64,000 nt of DNA from Aquamicrobium zhengzhouense (lineage in GTDB: Bacteria > Pseudomonadota > Alphaproteobacteria > Rhizobiales > Rhizobiaceae): the NCBI RefSeq assembly GCF_016124105.1, contig NZ_JADGMQ010000017.1, forward strand, positions 1 to 64,000. The letters are read 5' to 3'. This document shows, piece by piece, positions 51,950 through 61,085 of this stretch. How positions within the stretch are numbered: the stretch's first letter is position 1; each line of letters starts with the position of its first letter. Made by a program: the position numbers and the translations under genes. The notes below the pieces were generated by a model that worked only from the letters and a program-made list of their open reading frames with translations, was not told the origin of the DNA and ran no database searches.

Positions 51950-53260
51950 TCAGGCCGTCAGTTCGCGCTTTACCGGGCGACCGGCGACATAGGTTTCCCT
52001 AACGGCACGATCGTCACCCAGCGTTTGCAGCACGAACAGTTCCTCGGCAAGCGATTTCACCGTCTCCATGCGCAGCGCCATCGCTGGCGTCGCCTTGGCA
52101 TCGAGAACGACGAGATCCGCATCGGTGCCAACGTCGAGCGTGCCTATACGCGCATCGAGCGACAGCGCCTTGGCGTTGCCGAGCGTCATCTGCCAGAAGG
52201 CGGCAAACGGGTTCATCTTCTCGCCCTGCAGCGCGACGACCTTGTATGCCTCGTCCATCGTGCGAAGCATCGAATAGGACGTACCGCCGCCGACATCAGT
52301 CGCTGCCGCAACCCGTACCGGCTTGGCGCGCTTGGCATGGCCCTGCCAGTCAAAAAGGCCGGAACCAAGGAAAAGGTTCGAGGTCGGGCAGAACACCGCG
52401 ACCGAGCCGCTCTCCGACAGCGCATCGGCCTCGCGATCCGACAGGTGGATGCAGTGGCCAAACAGCGCCTTCGGCCCAAGCAGGCCGTAACGGGCATAAA
52501 CGTCGGTATAGTCTTTCGAGGCCGGATAAAGCTCCTGCGTAAACGCGATCTCGGCCTTGTTCTCCGACAGGTGCGTTTGCATGTGGAGGTCAGGATGTTC
52601 GCGCATCAGCGCGCCCGCCATCTCCATCTGCTCGGGCGTCGAGGTAATCGCAAAGCGCGGCGTCACCGCATAATGGATGCGGCCTTTGCCGTGCCATTCG
52701 GCAATCAGCGCCTTGGTGTCGTCATAGCCAGACTGCGCCGTGTCGCGCAGGCCATCTGGCGCATTGCGATCCATCATCACCTTGCCGGCTATCACCAGCA
52801 TGTCGCGCGACAGGGCTTCGGTGAAGAAGGCATCCACGCTCTGGCGATGCACCGAGCAATAGGCGGCAACGGTCGTCGTGCCGTTGCGAATGATCTCGTC
52901 ACAGAACAGGCGCGCGATGCGGCGGCCATGCTGCGCGTCGATGAATTTGGTCTCTTCCGGGAAGGTGTAGGTGTTGAGCCAGTCGAGAAGCTCGGCGCCA
53001 TAAGACGCGATCACCTGCATCTGCGGCACATGCACGTGCGCATCGATGAAGCCCGGCAGGATCAGGTTGGGCCGATGATCCTCGACCGGCGCATCACCAG
53101 CCTTTGCCGAGACAGCTGCAAAATCACCAATCGCGACGATCTTCCCGTCGCGAACCAGCACACCACCGTCTTCCTCATAAAAATAAGAAGCGCGGTCATC
53201 CACCGCCTCAGGCTTGGAGCGAAACGAAAGAATACGTCCGCGAAGCAGGCGTTCGGTCAT
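51950..53260 (-). CDS. guaD: guanine deaminase
   Basis: A 436-residue amidohydrolase that converts guanine to xanthine. The metal motif is DAHVHVPQ (near 75), with the GuaD-specific LLDWLNTYTFPEE just after it, HLSENKAEI and FGHCIHLSD carrying metal/base His residues, and TDVGGGTSYSM with the final Asp. Length is that of GuaD, not the longer adenosine types. First gene of the guaD-glycerate kinase pair. Upstream lies a RIME-like repeat and the urate hydroxylase gene on the same strand. Confidence 0.95.
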   Translation of the reverse strand: MTERLLRGRILSFRSKPEAVDDRASYFYEEDGGVLVRDGKIVAIGDFAAVSAKAGDAPVEDHRPNLILPGFIDAHVHVPQMQVIASYGAELLDWLNTYTFPEETKFIDAQHGRRIARLFCDEIIRNGTTTVAAYCSVHRQSVDAFFTEALSRDMLVIAGKVMMDRNAPDGLRDTAQSGYDDTKALIAEWHGKGRIHYAVTPRFAITSTPEQMEMAGALMREHPDLHMQTHLSENKAEIAFTQELYPASKDYTDVYARYGLLGPKALFGHCIHLSDREADALSESGSVAVFCPTSNLFLGSGLFDWQGHAKRAKPVRVAAATDVGGGTSYSMLRTMDEAYKVVALQGEKMNPFAAFWQMTLGNAKALSLDARIGTLDVGTDADLVVLDAKATPAMALRMETVKSLAEELFVLQTLGDDRAVRETYVAGRPVKRELTA

Positions 53261-53291
53261 AGATGGGGTCCTTTTCTCAAGACGTGATGTT

Positions 53292-53399
53292 GCCCCTCAC
53301 CTGCCTGCCGGCATCCTCTCCCCGTAAACGGGGAGAAGACCGCTCCTCTTCCTTCGCCCCGCTTCCGGGGAGAAGGTGCCCGAAGGGCGGATGAGGGGC
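53292..53399. repeat. RIME/Bru-RS-like palindromic intergenic repeat
   Basis: Nested inverted repeats: outer GCCCCTCA (53292-53299) with TGAGGGGC (53392-53399), an internal hairpin CTCCCCGT/ACGGGGAG (53318-53335), and a second hairpin CCCCG/CGGGG (53357-53370) followed by GAGAAGGTGCCCGAAGGGC. The composition matches short palindromic mosaic elements scattered in rhizobial and Brucella genomes. It fills most of the 163-bp gap between guaD and the urate hydroxylase gene. Only copy noticed in the window. Confidence 0.7.
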
Positions 53400-53423
53400 G
53401 GCTCCGACGCCGGCCAATTCTGT

Positions 53424-54641
53424 TCACTTGCTCGCCTCTTCGAACCACGCGACGATCAGGGCGCGCTCTTCCTTCGTCATTCCGGAGACGTTGGATGGCG
53501 GCATGGCGTGGCTGCGTCCAGACTGCAGGTAAATTTCGCGGGCGTGCTCCGCCACCTGAATTTCGGTTTCCAGCTTTACCGATTTCGGGGTGAAGTGAAT
53601 GCCATCCCATGCAGGCTCTGCGGCGTGGCACATGGAGCAGCGGCCCATTACGGTGTCACGCACTGCCGCAAAATGCGTGGACTGCATGTAGCGCTCAGCA
53701 GAGGCAGATGGCTTCTCCTCACCCGTCAGGGCAGCGGGAACCGTCGACAACCACATGATGATGATGAAGAGAACGGTAGCGGCACCCCACGTCCAATGTG
53801 GATTGCCTTTCCGGGCGTGAACCGTGTTGAAATAGTGCCGGATCAGGACGCCGATCAGGAAAATCAGCGCTGCGATCACCCAGTTGAACTCGGTCGCGAA
53901 GGCGAGCGGATAGTGGTTCGACAGCATCAGGAAAATGACCGGCAACGTCAGGTAGTTGTTATGCAGCGATCTGGTCTTGGCAATCTTGCCGTATTTCGGG
54001 TCAGGCTTACGGCCTGCAATCAGGTCCGCCACCACGATCTTCTGGTTAGGAATGATGATCAGGAACACGTTCGCCGACATGATCGTCGCGGTGAACGCGC
54101 CGAGATGCAGGAACGCTGCACGACCCGAAAACAGCTGCGTGTAGCCCCAGGCGATAACGACAAGGATCGGGAACAGAACCAGCATCAAGAGCGTGTCGTT
54201 ATCAGCCAGCTTGGACCTGCACAGCTGGTCATAGAGCACCCAGCCCAGCGCGAGTGAACCGATCGAGATGAGGATTGCGACCGGCTGCGACACGTCGAGC
54301 ACGTTGCGATCAATCAGGTAAAGATCAGCCCCTGCGTAATAGACAATCGCAAGCAGGAAAAAGCCCGACATCCATGTCGCGTAGGATTCCCATTTGAACC
54401 AGATCAGCTGTTCCGGCATCCGGGCAGGCGCAACGAGATATTTCTGGATATGGTAGAAGCCTCCGCCGTGAACCTGCCACTCTTCACCATGCGCACCTTC
54501 CGGCATGCCCTCGCGTTTCACGAGCCCCAGATCAAGCGCGATGAAATAGAAGGATGAGCCGATCCAGGCGATCGCGGTGATGACGTGAAGCCATCGCACC
54601 CCAAATGACAGCCATTCCCAGAAAACCGCGTAGTTGTTCAT
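53424..54641 (-). CDS. puuD: urate hydroxylase PuuD (cytochrome c-linked)
   Basis: A 405-residue membrane urate oxidase. Eight hydrophobic helices span about 10-310 (RWLHVITAIAWIGSSFYFIALD, WKWESYATWMSGFFLL-like sequence). A C-terminal cytochrome c domain has CSMCH at 335-339 and a likely Met380 axial ligand (HAMPP). It oxidises urate to 5-hydroxyisourate and passes electrons to the respiratory chain rather than to O2 with H2O2 release as classical uricase does. It works between XdhAB and HiuH. Confidence 0.95.
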   Translation of the reverse strand: MNNYAVFWEWLSFGVRWLHVITAIAWIGSSFYFIALDLGLVKREGMPEGAHGEEWQVHGGGFYHIQKYLVAPARMPEQLIWFKWESYATWMSGFFLLAIVYYAGADLYLIDRNVLDVSQPVAILISIGSLALGWVLYDQLCRSKLADNDTLLMLVLFPILVVIAWGYTQLFSGRAAFLHLGAFTATIMSANVFLIIIPNQKIVVADLIAGRKPDPKYGKIAKTRSLHNNYLTLPVIFLMLSNHYPLAFATEFNWVIAALIFLIGVLIRHYFNTVHARKGNPHWTWGAATVLFIIIMWLSTVPAALTGEEKPSASAERYMQSTHFAAVRDTVMGRCSMCHAAEPAWDGIHFTPKSVKLETEIQVAEHAREIYLQSGRSHAMPPSNVSGMTKEERALIVAWFEEASK

Positions 54642-54793
54642 CTTCGTCCCCGAATGCCAGGTTCCCCGGCCTAGATGCTTTTTCGCCAGCCAAGCTTACG
54701 GACAATCGTTCAAACTGAAAGAGGGAACAGCCGCGATGACTTTCAAAAAAAACGCGAAAATGGTAGGGGAGCGCGAGAGGGAGTGGGGTAACG

Positions 54794-55717
54794 ATGGCTT
54801 ATCTGGAAAACATTGCCGTATTCGTTCGCGTGGTCGAACTGGGCAATTTATCCGCGGCGGGACGTGACCTTCGCATCTCGCCGGCAGTCGCTTCCAATCG
54901 CATCAAGGAGCTCGAGAAACATCTCGGCGTCCGGCTTTTCAATCGCACAACACGACAATTATCCCCGACAGAGCATGGCCGCGTGTTTTATGAAGGTGCG
55001 CGCAAGGTCCTTGAAGCTGTTGCGCAGGCTGATGCCGCGGTCAGCGCACTTTCCGGCCAGCCGCGAGGGACGATACGGGTTACCGCGCCCCTCGGGATTG
55101 GCCGGCGTCTGATTGCATCCGGAATTCCAGATTTTCACGATCGGTACCCCGATATCGAGGTGCGCCTGCGTCTTTCCGATCGGCAGGTGGACATCATGAA
55201 GGAAGGGATCGACGTGGCCTTTCGGCTTGGACATCTGGAAGATTCCAGCCTCCGGATGCGTGGTATCATGGATTGCGAGCGCGTTCTGGCTGCTGCTCCC
55301 GCATATCTGGAAAACCGCGGCGAGCCCAAAACGCCTCAGGACCTTTTGAGCGACAAGCACGACTGCCTCATGCTCCGCTATCCCGGGGCTCAGGAGTTTG
55401 TCTGGACGCTTAGGACGCCCGAAGGCCCACGCAAGTTTGAAGTACGTGGGCCTTTCGATTCCGACGACGGAGATGTGGTAACTGGCTGGGCCCTGGCCGG
55501 GCGTGGCATCATCTGCAAGCCGCGCTTCGATATTGAGCGCTACCTGGCAGACGGCCAACTGAAGATCGTCCTTCCGGAAAATCCTCCGTTACCGGTGCAA
55601 TTAGCAGCCGTATATCCCCACAAGAACTTTCAGGATCCGAAAGTCCGGCTTTTGCTCGACTTCATGTCGGAGCGCTGTCAGCGGATCATTCGCGATATCC
55701 TGTCGGGCAGATCTTAG
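54794..55717 (+). CDS. LysR-family transcriptional regulator
   Basis: A 307-residue LTTR. The HTH is at about 18-37 (LSAAGRDLRISPAVASNRIKELE), followed by FNRTTRQLSPTEHG, and the effector domain (90-300) has GTIRVTAPLGIGRRLI and DVAFRLGHLEDSSL. This is the CrgA-like branch. It is divergent from puuD and inside the purine cluster, so it likely controls it. A LysR-like palindrome TTGCATTCAATGCAA lies in the hiuH/puuE promoter region. The effector is not known. GGGAG and GTAACG precede the ATG. Its stop overlaps a small gene on the other strand. Confidence 0.9.
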   Translation: MAYLENIAVFVRVVELGNLSAAGRDLRISPAVASNRIKELEKHLGVRLFNRTTRQLSPTEHGRVFYEGARKVLEAVAQADAAVSALSGQPRGTIRVTAPLGIGRRLIASGIPDFHDRYPDIEVRLRLSDRQVDIMKEGIDVAFRLGHLEDSSLRMRGIMDCERVLAAAPAYLENRGEPKTPQDLLSDKHDCLMLRYPGAQEFVWTLRTPEGPRKFEVRGPFDSDDGDVVTGWALAGRGIICKPRFDIERYLADGQLKIVLPENPPLPVQLAAVYPHKNFQDPKVRLLLDFMSERCQRIIRDILSGRS

Positions 55718-55788
55718 CCGATGCCGAGAAATGAAAGGATGGCGACGACGATGACGACAAGGCCTACGATGTAAATGATGCTGTTCAT
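55714..55788 (-). CDS. 24-residue single-helix membrane peptide
   Basis: An ATG at 55788, with GAGGG five to nine bases upstream, opens a 24-codon frame ending in TAA at 55714. The product is one hydrophobic helix (I-Y-I-V-G-L-V-V-I-V-V-A-I-L) with a short N-terminus and a C-terminal G-I-G. Similar short single-span genes occur in rhizobia, by my recollection. The 3' end overlaps the LysR stop on the opposite strand by 4 bp. Too short for ordinary gene finders; coding is supported by start, ribosome site and hydrophobic composition only. Confidence 0.55.
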   Translation of the reverse strand: MNSIIYIVGLVVIVVAILSFLGIG

Positions 55789-55848
55789 GACATAACCCTC
55801 AGTTAGTTCGTCATAGAAACAATCTGAGGGGCTTTGGGTTCCGCCTGG

Positions 55849-56685
55849 TTAGATTTGGCGCTCTCCAGGCAGGAAATGCAGCAACTCGGCAGAGACCAGT
55901 GCTGCAATAACTGAAGGCCGCTTGTCTTTGACGCTAGAGCCGCCAATCGGACAAACCAACTTGTCGAAGGCCTCTTCACCCCCGCCTGCCTCGCGCAAAT
56001 ACCAACTCTTGAACGTCGCCTTCTTCGTCTTGGAGCCGATCATCCCGACATAGGCGGCATCATTCCTGCCCAGAGCTTCCGAAACGATCAAGAAGTCGAG
56101 CGCGTGATCATGGGTGAGAATGACGAACGCAGATCCGGCAGGTGCACCGCGCACAATCTCCTCCGGGACAGCCGTTGCAATCGTCCTGACGCCCTCAGGC
56201 GCACCCAGAAGTTCCTCCGGGCGTGTCTCCACCATCGCCACGGTCAGCGGCAGGAGCGCCAGAGCCTGCGCCAGCGCGTGGCCAACATGTCCGCCGCCGA
56301 ACAGATAGACATGCGGCTGGATTTCTTCTTCGAAACTGATGCGCTGCGGTATCGCTTCGCGCAGTTCTTCGTCCAGCAGCACAAGGTAAAGTTTGACGTG
56401 ACCACCGCAGCACTGGCCGATTTCCGGGCCGAGCGGAACGTCAAGCCTGGTCGTCTCGACATTCTGCTCGATCATTTCACGGGCACGGGCAATGGCCATG
56501 AATTCAAGCTGCCCGCCGCCAATAGTCCCGAAGATCGCATCACGAGACACCAGCATCCACGTCGCGACTTCACGCGGCGTCGACCCCTTGGCTTCAATGA
56601 CCTCAACCAGAGCGATATTCCGCGAAGCGGCGAGAAAATCGCGAAGTCTTCGCGCCTTGGGCTTCATGCCGGAACTTTCCGCCAC
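55849..56685 (-). CDS. xdhC: xanthine dehydrogenase accessory protein
   Basis: A 278-residue XdhC. VIEAKGSTPREVATWMLVS and IGGGQLEFMAI mark the N-terminal domain; GQCCGGHVKL is the conserved Cys motif; HVYLFGGGHVGHALA and YVGMIGSKTKKATFK form the C-terminal Rossmann domain. XdhC binds molybdenum cofactor, helps sulfurate it and loads it into XdhB. The start is GTG 56685, with AAAGG upstream; ATG 56667 with GGAAAG is equally possible. It follows xdhB by 28 bp. Confidence 0.94.
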   Translation of the reverse strand: MAESSGMKPKARRLRDFLAASRNIALVEVIEAKGSTPREVATWMLVSRDAIFGTIGGGQLEFMAIARAREMIEQNVETTRLDVPLGPEIGQCCGGHVKLYLVLLDEELREAIPQRISFEEEIQPHVYLFGGGHVGHALAQALALLPLTVAMVETRPEELLGAPEGVRTIATAVPEEIVRGAPAGSAFVILTHDHALDFLIVSEALGRNDAAYVGMIGSKTKKATFKSWYLREAGGGEEAFDKLVCPIGGSSVKDKRPSVIAALVSAELLHFLPGERQI

Positions 56686-56713
56686 GCTCTATGCCTTTCC
56701 GAGTGGCCGATCT

Positions 56714-59071
56714 TCACCGGCCAGCTTCTGCCTTGAGCCGCTCGATGGTCATCAACACCCTTTCGGGCGTAGCCGGCGCATCAAGCCGTGGGCAGACCTT
56801 GTGGTCACAGACGCTTGCCACCGCATCCGAAAGAGCGTGCAGAACAGAAATGCCGAGCGGCAAAGGCGGCTCGCCGACAGCCTTGGACCGGTGGATGGTC
56901 GGCTCATAGGCCTGTGACCAGTCGGTCAATGCAACGTTGAAGATTTTCGGCCGGTCCGAGGCAAGCGGGATCTTGTAGGTGGAAGGCCCGTGCGTGCGCA
57001 GGCGGCCCTTGTCGTCCCACACCAGTTCCTCGGTCGTCAGCCACCCGGCGCCTTGGATGAACCCGCCCTCGATCTGGCCAAGGTCAATCGCCGGGTTCAG
57101 CGAACGTCCGACATCGTGCAGAATGTCCGTGCGCTCCAACACATATTCGCCCGTAAGCGTATCCACGGATACCTCGGAGCACGCCGCGCCATAGGCGAAG
57201 TAGTAGAACGCATGTCCCTTGCCAGCAGACCGGTCCCAGTGGATCTTTGGTGTCTTGTAGAAGCCCGCAGCAGAAAGCTGCACCCGCGACATGTAAGCCA
57301 GGCGGACGATCTCATTGAACGGAATTTCCTGGTTTCCCACCCGCACACGGTTCGGAAGGAAAACCACCTGTTCATGGGGAACACCGAACTTGTCCGCCGC
57401 AAAGTCGATCAGACGCTTCTTGATCTGCCGCGCCGCGTTCTGCGCCGCCATGCCGTTAAGGTCTGCGCCAGATGACGCGGCTGTCGGCGACGTATTCGGA
57501 ACCTTTCCGGTCGTCGTGGCGGTAATGCGAACCCTGTCGAGGTCAATCTGGAATTCTTCGGCGACGACCTGCGCCACCTTGAGGTGGAGCCCCTGCCCCA
57601 TCTCGGTGCCGCCATGGTTCATATGGACAGAACCATCAGCGTAGACGTGGACCAGCGCACCGGCCTGATTGGATTCGGTCTTGGTGAACGAAATGCCGAA
57701 CTTGACGGGCGTCAGGGCCAGACCACGCTTGATGTAGCGGCTATTGGCGTTGAAGGCCGCGATTTCGCGACGACGGCCAGCATAGTCAGCCTTCTCTTCG
57801 AGCTCCGCAACGATCTGCTGAATGATGCAGTCCTCGACCTTCTGGTGGTAGGGAGTGACGTTTCGTTCCCCTTCGCTGCCCATCGGATCGTAAAAATTCA
57901 GCTTTCGGATCTCGAGCGGATCCTTGCCGACAGCAAAAGCCACCTCTTCGATGACCCTTTCGGCGCCCACCATCCCCTGCGGGCCGCCAAAGCCGCGAAA
58001 TGCAGTATTGGAGACGGTGTTCGTCTTCAGCAAGGCTGACTTCGCGACCACGTGCGGGAAGAAGTACGTGTTGTCGCAGTGGAAGAGCGCGCGGTCACCT
58101 ACCGGACCAGAGAGATCTGCGGAAAAACCGGCGCGGAGCGCAAATGTGTAGTCAACGCCGAGGATGCGCCCCTCATCGTCAAAGCCAATATCGTAGTCAA
58201 TGGCGAAATCATGCCGCTTGCCGGTCGCCATCATGTCTTCATCGCGATCCAGACGAAGCTTGACAGGACGGCCAAGTTTCTTGGCTGCGATCGCAGCAAG
58301 AACTGCGGTCTGGTTCGCCTGGGTCTCCTTGCCGCCAAAGCCGCCGCCCATGCGACGGATCTCGACGGTCACAGCGTGCGACGCTACGCCCAGCGCTTGC
58401 GCGATCATGTGCTGGGTCTCGCTCGGTCCCTGTGTCGAGCAGTAGACCGTCACCTCATCATCTTCCCCCGGCACCGCCAGAGAAATCTGTCCCTCAAGGT
58501 AGAAATGATCCTGCCCCCCAAGGCGCATGCGTCCCTTCACGCGACGGGGCGCCTTCGCGATGGCTTCCGGCGCATCGCCCCGCTTCAGCGTTAGCGGCGT
58601 GAACACCTGTTTGTGGCTTTCGGCATCAAGATCCCAGATGTCTATGACACCAGGCAGTTCTTCATACTCGACCCTGGCCAACCGGGCCGCACGGCGTGCC
58701 TGATGGCGCGTTTCTGCGATGACACAAAATATCGGCTGTCCATGAAACTCGACCTTGCCGTCGGCAAGGATCGGATCATCATTCATTCCTGACGGCGAGA
58801 TGTCATTGACGCCGGGAACGTCCTGGGCGGTAAGCACCGTGACGACGCCAGGTGCGCGACGCACCTCCGACAGATCCATCGACTTGATGACCCCGTGCGC
58901 GACGGTAGAAAAGCCGAGGCCCGCGTGCAACGTTCCGGCTGGCTCGGCAATGTCGTCAATGTAAATTGCCGCGCCGCTGACGTGCTTGTGAGCTGAATCA
59001 TGGCGCTCTGACGTGTGAACGCCACCCTTGATGCGAGCCGCCTTCAGATCCTGAACCGGATGATTGCCCAT
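56714..59071 (-). CDS. xdhB: xanthine dehydrogenase molybdopterin subunit
   Basis: A 785-residue large subunit that binds molybdenum cofactor and hydroxylates hypoxanthine and xanthine to urate. Visible features are GGQDHFYLEGQ, GGGFGGKETQ, TAFRGFGGPQG, MNHGGTEMGQG and SSGADLNG; the catalytic Glu is Glu734 in VGEPPLPLG. The start is ATG 59071, two bases past the xdhA stop; the longer frame to 59185 reads xdhA sequence in another frame. Order hiuH-xdhA-xdhB-xdhC on one strand. Confidence 0.96.
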   Translation of the reverse strand: MGNHPVQDLKAARIKGGVHTSERHDSAHKHVSGAAIYIDDIAEPAGTLHAGLGFSTVAHGVIKSMDLSEVRRAPGVVTVLTAQDVPGVNDISPSGMNDDPILADGKVEFHGQPIFCVIAETRHQARRAARLARVEYEELPGVIDIWDLDAESHKQVFTPLTLKRGDAPEAIAKAPRRVKGRMRLGGQDHFYLEGQISLAVPGEDDEVTVYCSTQGPSETQHMIAQALGVASHAVTVEIRRMGGGFGGKETQANQTAVLAAIAAKKLGRPVKLRLDRDEDMMATGKRHDFAIDYDIGFDDEGRILGVDYTFALRAGFSADLSGPVGDRALFHCDNTYFFPHVVAKSALLKTNTVSNTAFRGFGGPQGMVGAERVIEEVAFAVGKDPLEIRKLNFYDPMGSEGERNVTPYHQKVEDCIIQQIVAELEEKADYAGRRREIAAFNANSRYIKRGLALTPVKFGISFTKTESNQAGALVHVYADGSVHMNHGGTEMGQGLHLKVAQVVAEEFQIDLDRVRITATTTGKVPNTSPTAASSGADLNGMAAQNAARQIKKRLIDFAADKFGVPHEQVVFLPNRVRVGNQEIPFNEIVRLAYMSRVQLSAAGFYKTPKIHWDRSAGKGHAFYYFAYGAACSEVSVDTLTGEYVLERTDILHDVGRSLNPAIDLGQIEGGFIQGAGWLTTEELVWDDKGRLRTHGPSTYKIPLASDRPKIFNVALTDWSQAYEPTIHRSKAVGEPPLPLGISVLHALSDAVASVCDHKVCPRLDAPATPERVLMTIERLKAEAGR

Positions 59072-59072
59072 C

Positions 59073-60548
59073 TCACGCCTCCTCGTAGCGCTTGATCTTG
59101 AACGGCTGCGAAGTGCCCGTCGTCTCCAGATAGAAACGAAGGAGCAGGTTCTTCGAAGCCAGCAGGCGATATTGCGCACTTGCACGCATGTCGGTCAGCG
59201 GCTGATAATCGATTGCATAGACCTCCTGAGCCGCTGCCACGGTCTCCTCCGACCATGGCTTGCCGATAAGCGCCTCTTCGACAGCTTTGGCGCGCTTCGG
59301 AGTTGCCGCCATGCCGCCATAAGCGATGCGCGCGGATGCGACTACGCCGTCACGGATCTGAACATTAAAGGCGCCCAGCGCCGCCGTAATATCCTCGTCA
59401 CGGCGCTTCGAGATCTTGTAGACGGCGAAATGCCCATCTTCTGCCGGATAAGGTACGTGCACCGATTCCACGAACTCGCCCGGCTGGCGGTCCTGCTTCC
59501 CATAGGCGAGGAAGTAATCCTCAAGCGGAATGCAGCGCCGGTCATTGCCGCGCCTCAACGTCAGGGATGCACCGAGTGCAATCAACGGCGGCGGGGTGTC
59601 GCCGATCGGTGAACCGTTGGCGATATTGCCGCCAATCGTTCCCATGTTGCGAACCTGCTCGCCACCAATTCGATCCACCAGCGGACCGAGTGCCGGTATG
59701 CGCTGCGCAAGAAACTCGCGGGCTTGGCTGTAGCTGACGCCGGCACCGATCCGGATGCCGTTTTCATGATCGGTGATGGTCTGCAACTCGGCAAGACCAC
59801 CGATAAAGATGACGGGAGAAATGTCCCGCATCTGCTTCGTGACCCAAAGGCCCACATCCGTGGAGCCTGCAACCACGGTCGCTTGCGGTTCAGCCACAAG
59901 AGCATCGGCGAAGTCTTCGACCGACGCCGGAACGATCAACCGGTCCTTGCCCGAACCGATCTCAACACGGGCACCGTCTTTCAGATCGATGAGCCGCGCT
60001 TTTAAATCCGCGCGCTCCAGTGCCAGCGGGTCGCGCCCTGCATCGCCGTAAGACGAGATAGCCCGCGCGGCGCGCATGATCGGCTCATAGCCTGTGCAGC
60101 GGCAAAGATTACCCTGAAGCGCCTTCTCAATGCGTGCATCCGAAGGGTTCGGCTCGCGCATCCACAACGCATACAGCGACAGCACGAAACCCGGCGTGCA
60201 AAATCCACATTGCGAACCGTGGGAATCGACGAGCGCCTGCTGCACCGGATGCAGACCACCATTTTCACCGCGCAAATGCTCGATCGTTACGACATGGCAG
60301 GCGTCGAGGGAACCGACGAAACGGATGCAGGCGTTGACTGTCTCGTAGACCAACTCACCATCAAGCAGGCGCCCGACAAGCACAGTGCAGGCGCCGCAGT
60401 CGCCCTCGGCACAGCCCTCTTTGGTGCCGCGCAATGACCGGCGCAGCCTCAGAAAATCAAGCAGCAGATCGTCTGGCCTAACATCAGAGAGCGTGACCGT
60501 CTCGCCATTTAGAAGGAAGCGAATTTCGCGGCGGATCGGTGCAGCCAT
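59073..60548 (-). CDS. xdhA: xanthine dehydrogenase small subunit (2x[2Fe-2S], FAD)
   Basis: A 491-residue iron-sulfur/flavin subunit. The first [2Fe-2S] cluster uses Cys46, 51, 54 and about 74 (GCAEGDCGACTVL); the second uses Cys114, 117, 149 and 151 (CGFCTPG, CRCTGYEP). The FAD domain follows (about 205-375, VAGSTDVGLWV and MGTIGGNIANGSPIGDTPP) and then a CO-dehydrogenase flavoprotein C-terminal domain. It transfers electrons from XdhB to NAD+. The ATG at 60548 lies one base after the hiuH stop, with AGGGG upstream. Confidence 0.96.
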   Translation of the reverse strand: MAAPIRREIRFLLNGETVTLSDVRPDDLLLDFLRLRRSLRGTKEGCAEGDCGACTVLVGRLLDGELVYETVNACIRFVGSLDACHVVTIEHLRGENGGLHPVQQALVDSHGSQCGFCTPGFVLSLYALWMREPNPSDARIEKALQGNLCRCTGYEPIMRAARAISSYGDAGRDPLALERADLKARLIDLKDGARVEIGSGKDRLIVPASVEDFADALVAEPQATVVAGSTDVGLWVTKQMRDISPVIFIGGLAELQTITDHENGIRIGAGVSYSQAREFLAQRIPALGPLVDRIGGEQVRNMGTIGGNIANGSPIGDTPPPLIALGASLTLRRGNDRRCIPLEDYFLAYGKQDRQPGEFVESVHVPYPAEDGHFAVYKISKRRDEDITAALGAFNVQIRDGVVASARIAYGGMAATPKRAKAVEEALIGKPWSEETVAAAQEVYAIDYQPLTDMRASAQYRLLASKNLLLRFYLETTGTSQPFKIKRYEEA

Positions 60549-60549
60549 T

Positions 60550-60915
60550 TCAGCTACCCCTGTAGGTCGAGTAGCCATAGGGCGAGATCAGCAGCGGCAC
60601 GTGGTAGTGCGCTGCTTCCGCCATTCCGAAGCGGATTGGAATCTGGTCAAGGAAAAGCGGGTCCGGCAGCACTGCTCCGCTGGAGCGAAGATAATCGCCC
60701 GCGTGGAACACCAATTCGTAGATGCCCGTCTCGAAGGCCTCTCCCTCCAGAACCGGTGCGTCGCAGCGACCGTCATGGTTCGTCACCACATCCTTGATCT
60801 TCGCCCTCTCTTCACCGTTGATCCGGTAGAGCGTGATCTTAAGACCGGCCGCCGGCCTGCCTGAAGCCGTGTCCAGAACGTGGGTTGTAAGCCTTCCGGC
60901 TTCTGCCTTCGCCAT
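60550..60915 (-). CDS. hiuH: 5-hydroxyisourate hydrolase
   Basis: A 121-residue transthyretin-like enzyme, first gene of the leftward operon. Catalytic residues are His12 (THVLD), Arg50, His105 (HYHVPLL) and the diagnostic C-terminal YRGS (118-121). It opens hydroxyisourate to OHCU, the product next handled by the OHCU decarboxylase half of PuuE. CAGGAGATC precedes the ATG. It is divergent from puuE, and the 170-bp gap contains a palindrome. Confidence 0.96.
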   Translation of the reverse strand: MAKAEAGRLTTHVLDTASGRPAAGLKITLYRINGEERAKIKDVVTNHDGRCDAPVLEGEAFETGIYELVFHAGDYLRSSGAVLPDPLFLDQIPIRFGMAEAAHYHVPLLISPYGYSTYRGS

Positions 60916-60972
60916 GATGATCTCCTGCCCCGCATCTCACGGCTTCCTCGTGCCGCTGATCTTGGCAACCTA

Positions 60973-60987
60973 TTGCATTCAATGCAA
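60973..60987. promoter_or_regulatory. 15-bp palindrome in hiuH-xdh/puuE promoter region
   Basis: TTGCATTCAATGCAA is a perfect palindrome with a single central base, 58 bp upstream of hiuH and 99 bp upstream of puuE. It contains a T-N11-A core (TGCA-N5-TGCA), the usual form of a LysR-type site, and the cluster encodes a LysR regulator. MarR/GntR-type urate sensors could also bind such a site. Confidence 0.55.
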
Positions 60988-61085
60988 ATCGCTGAGACGA
61001 ATCCAACAAAAAGACTTTCAAATTTTCCAATGGGAATGCGCGCGCATTTATTCAATTATCCTGACGACAAATGAGGGAAGGTGTG

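Noticed and set aside
52025-53287. 420-codon open frame on the + strand
   Set aside because: Antisense to guaD, Arg/His-rich, no family features; an artefact of high GC content.
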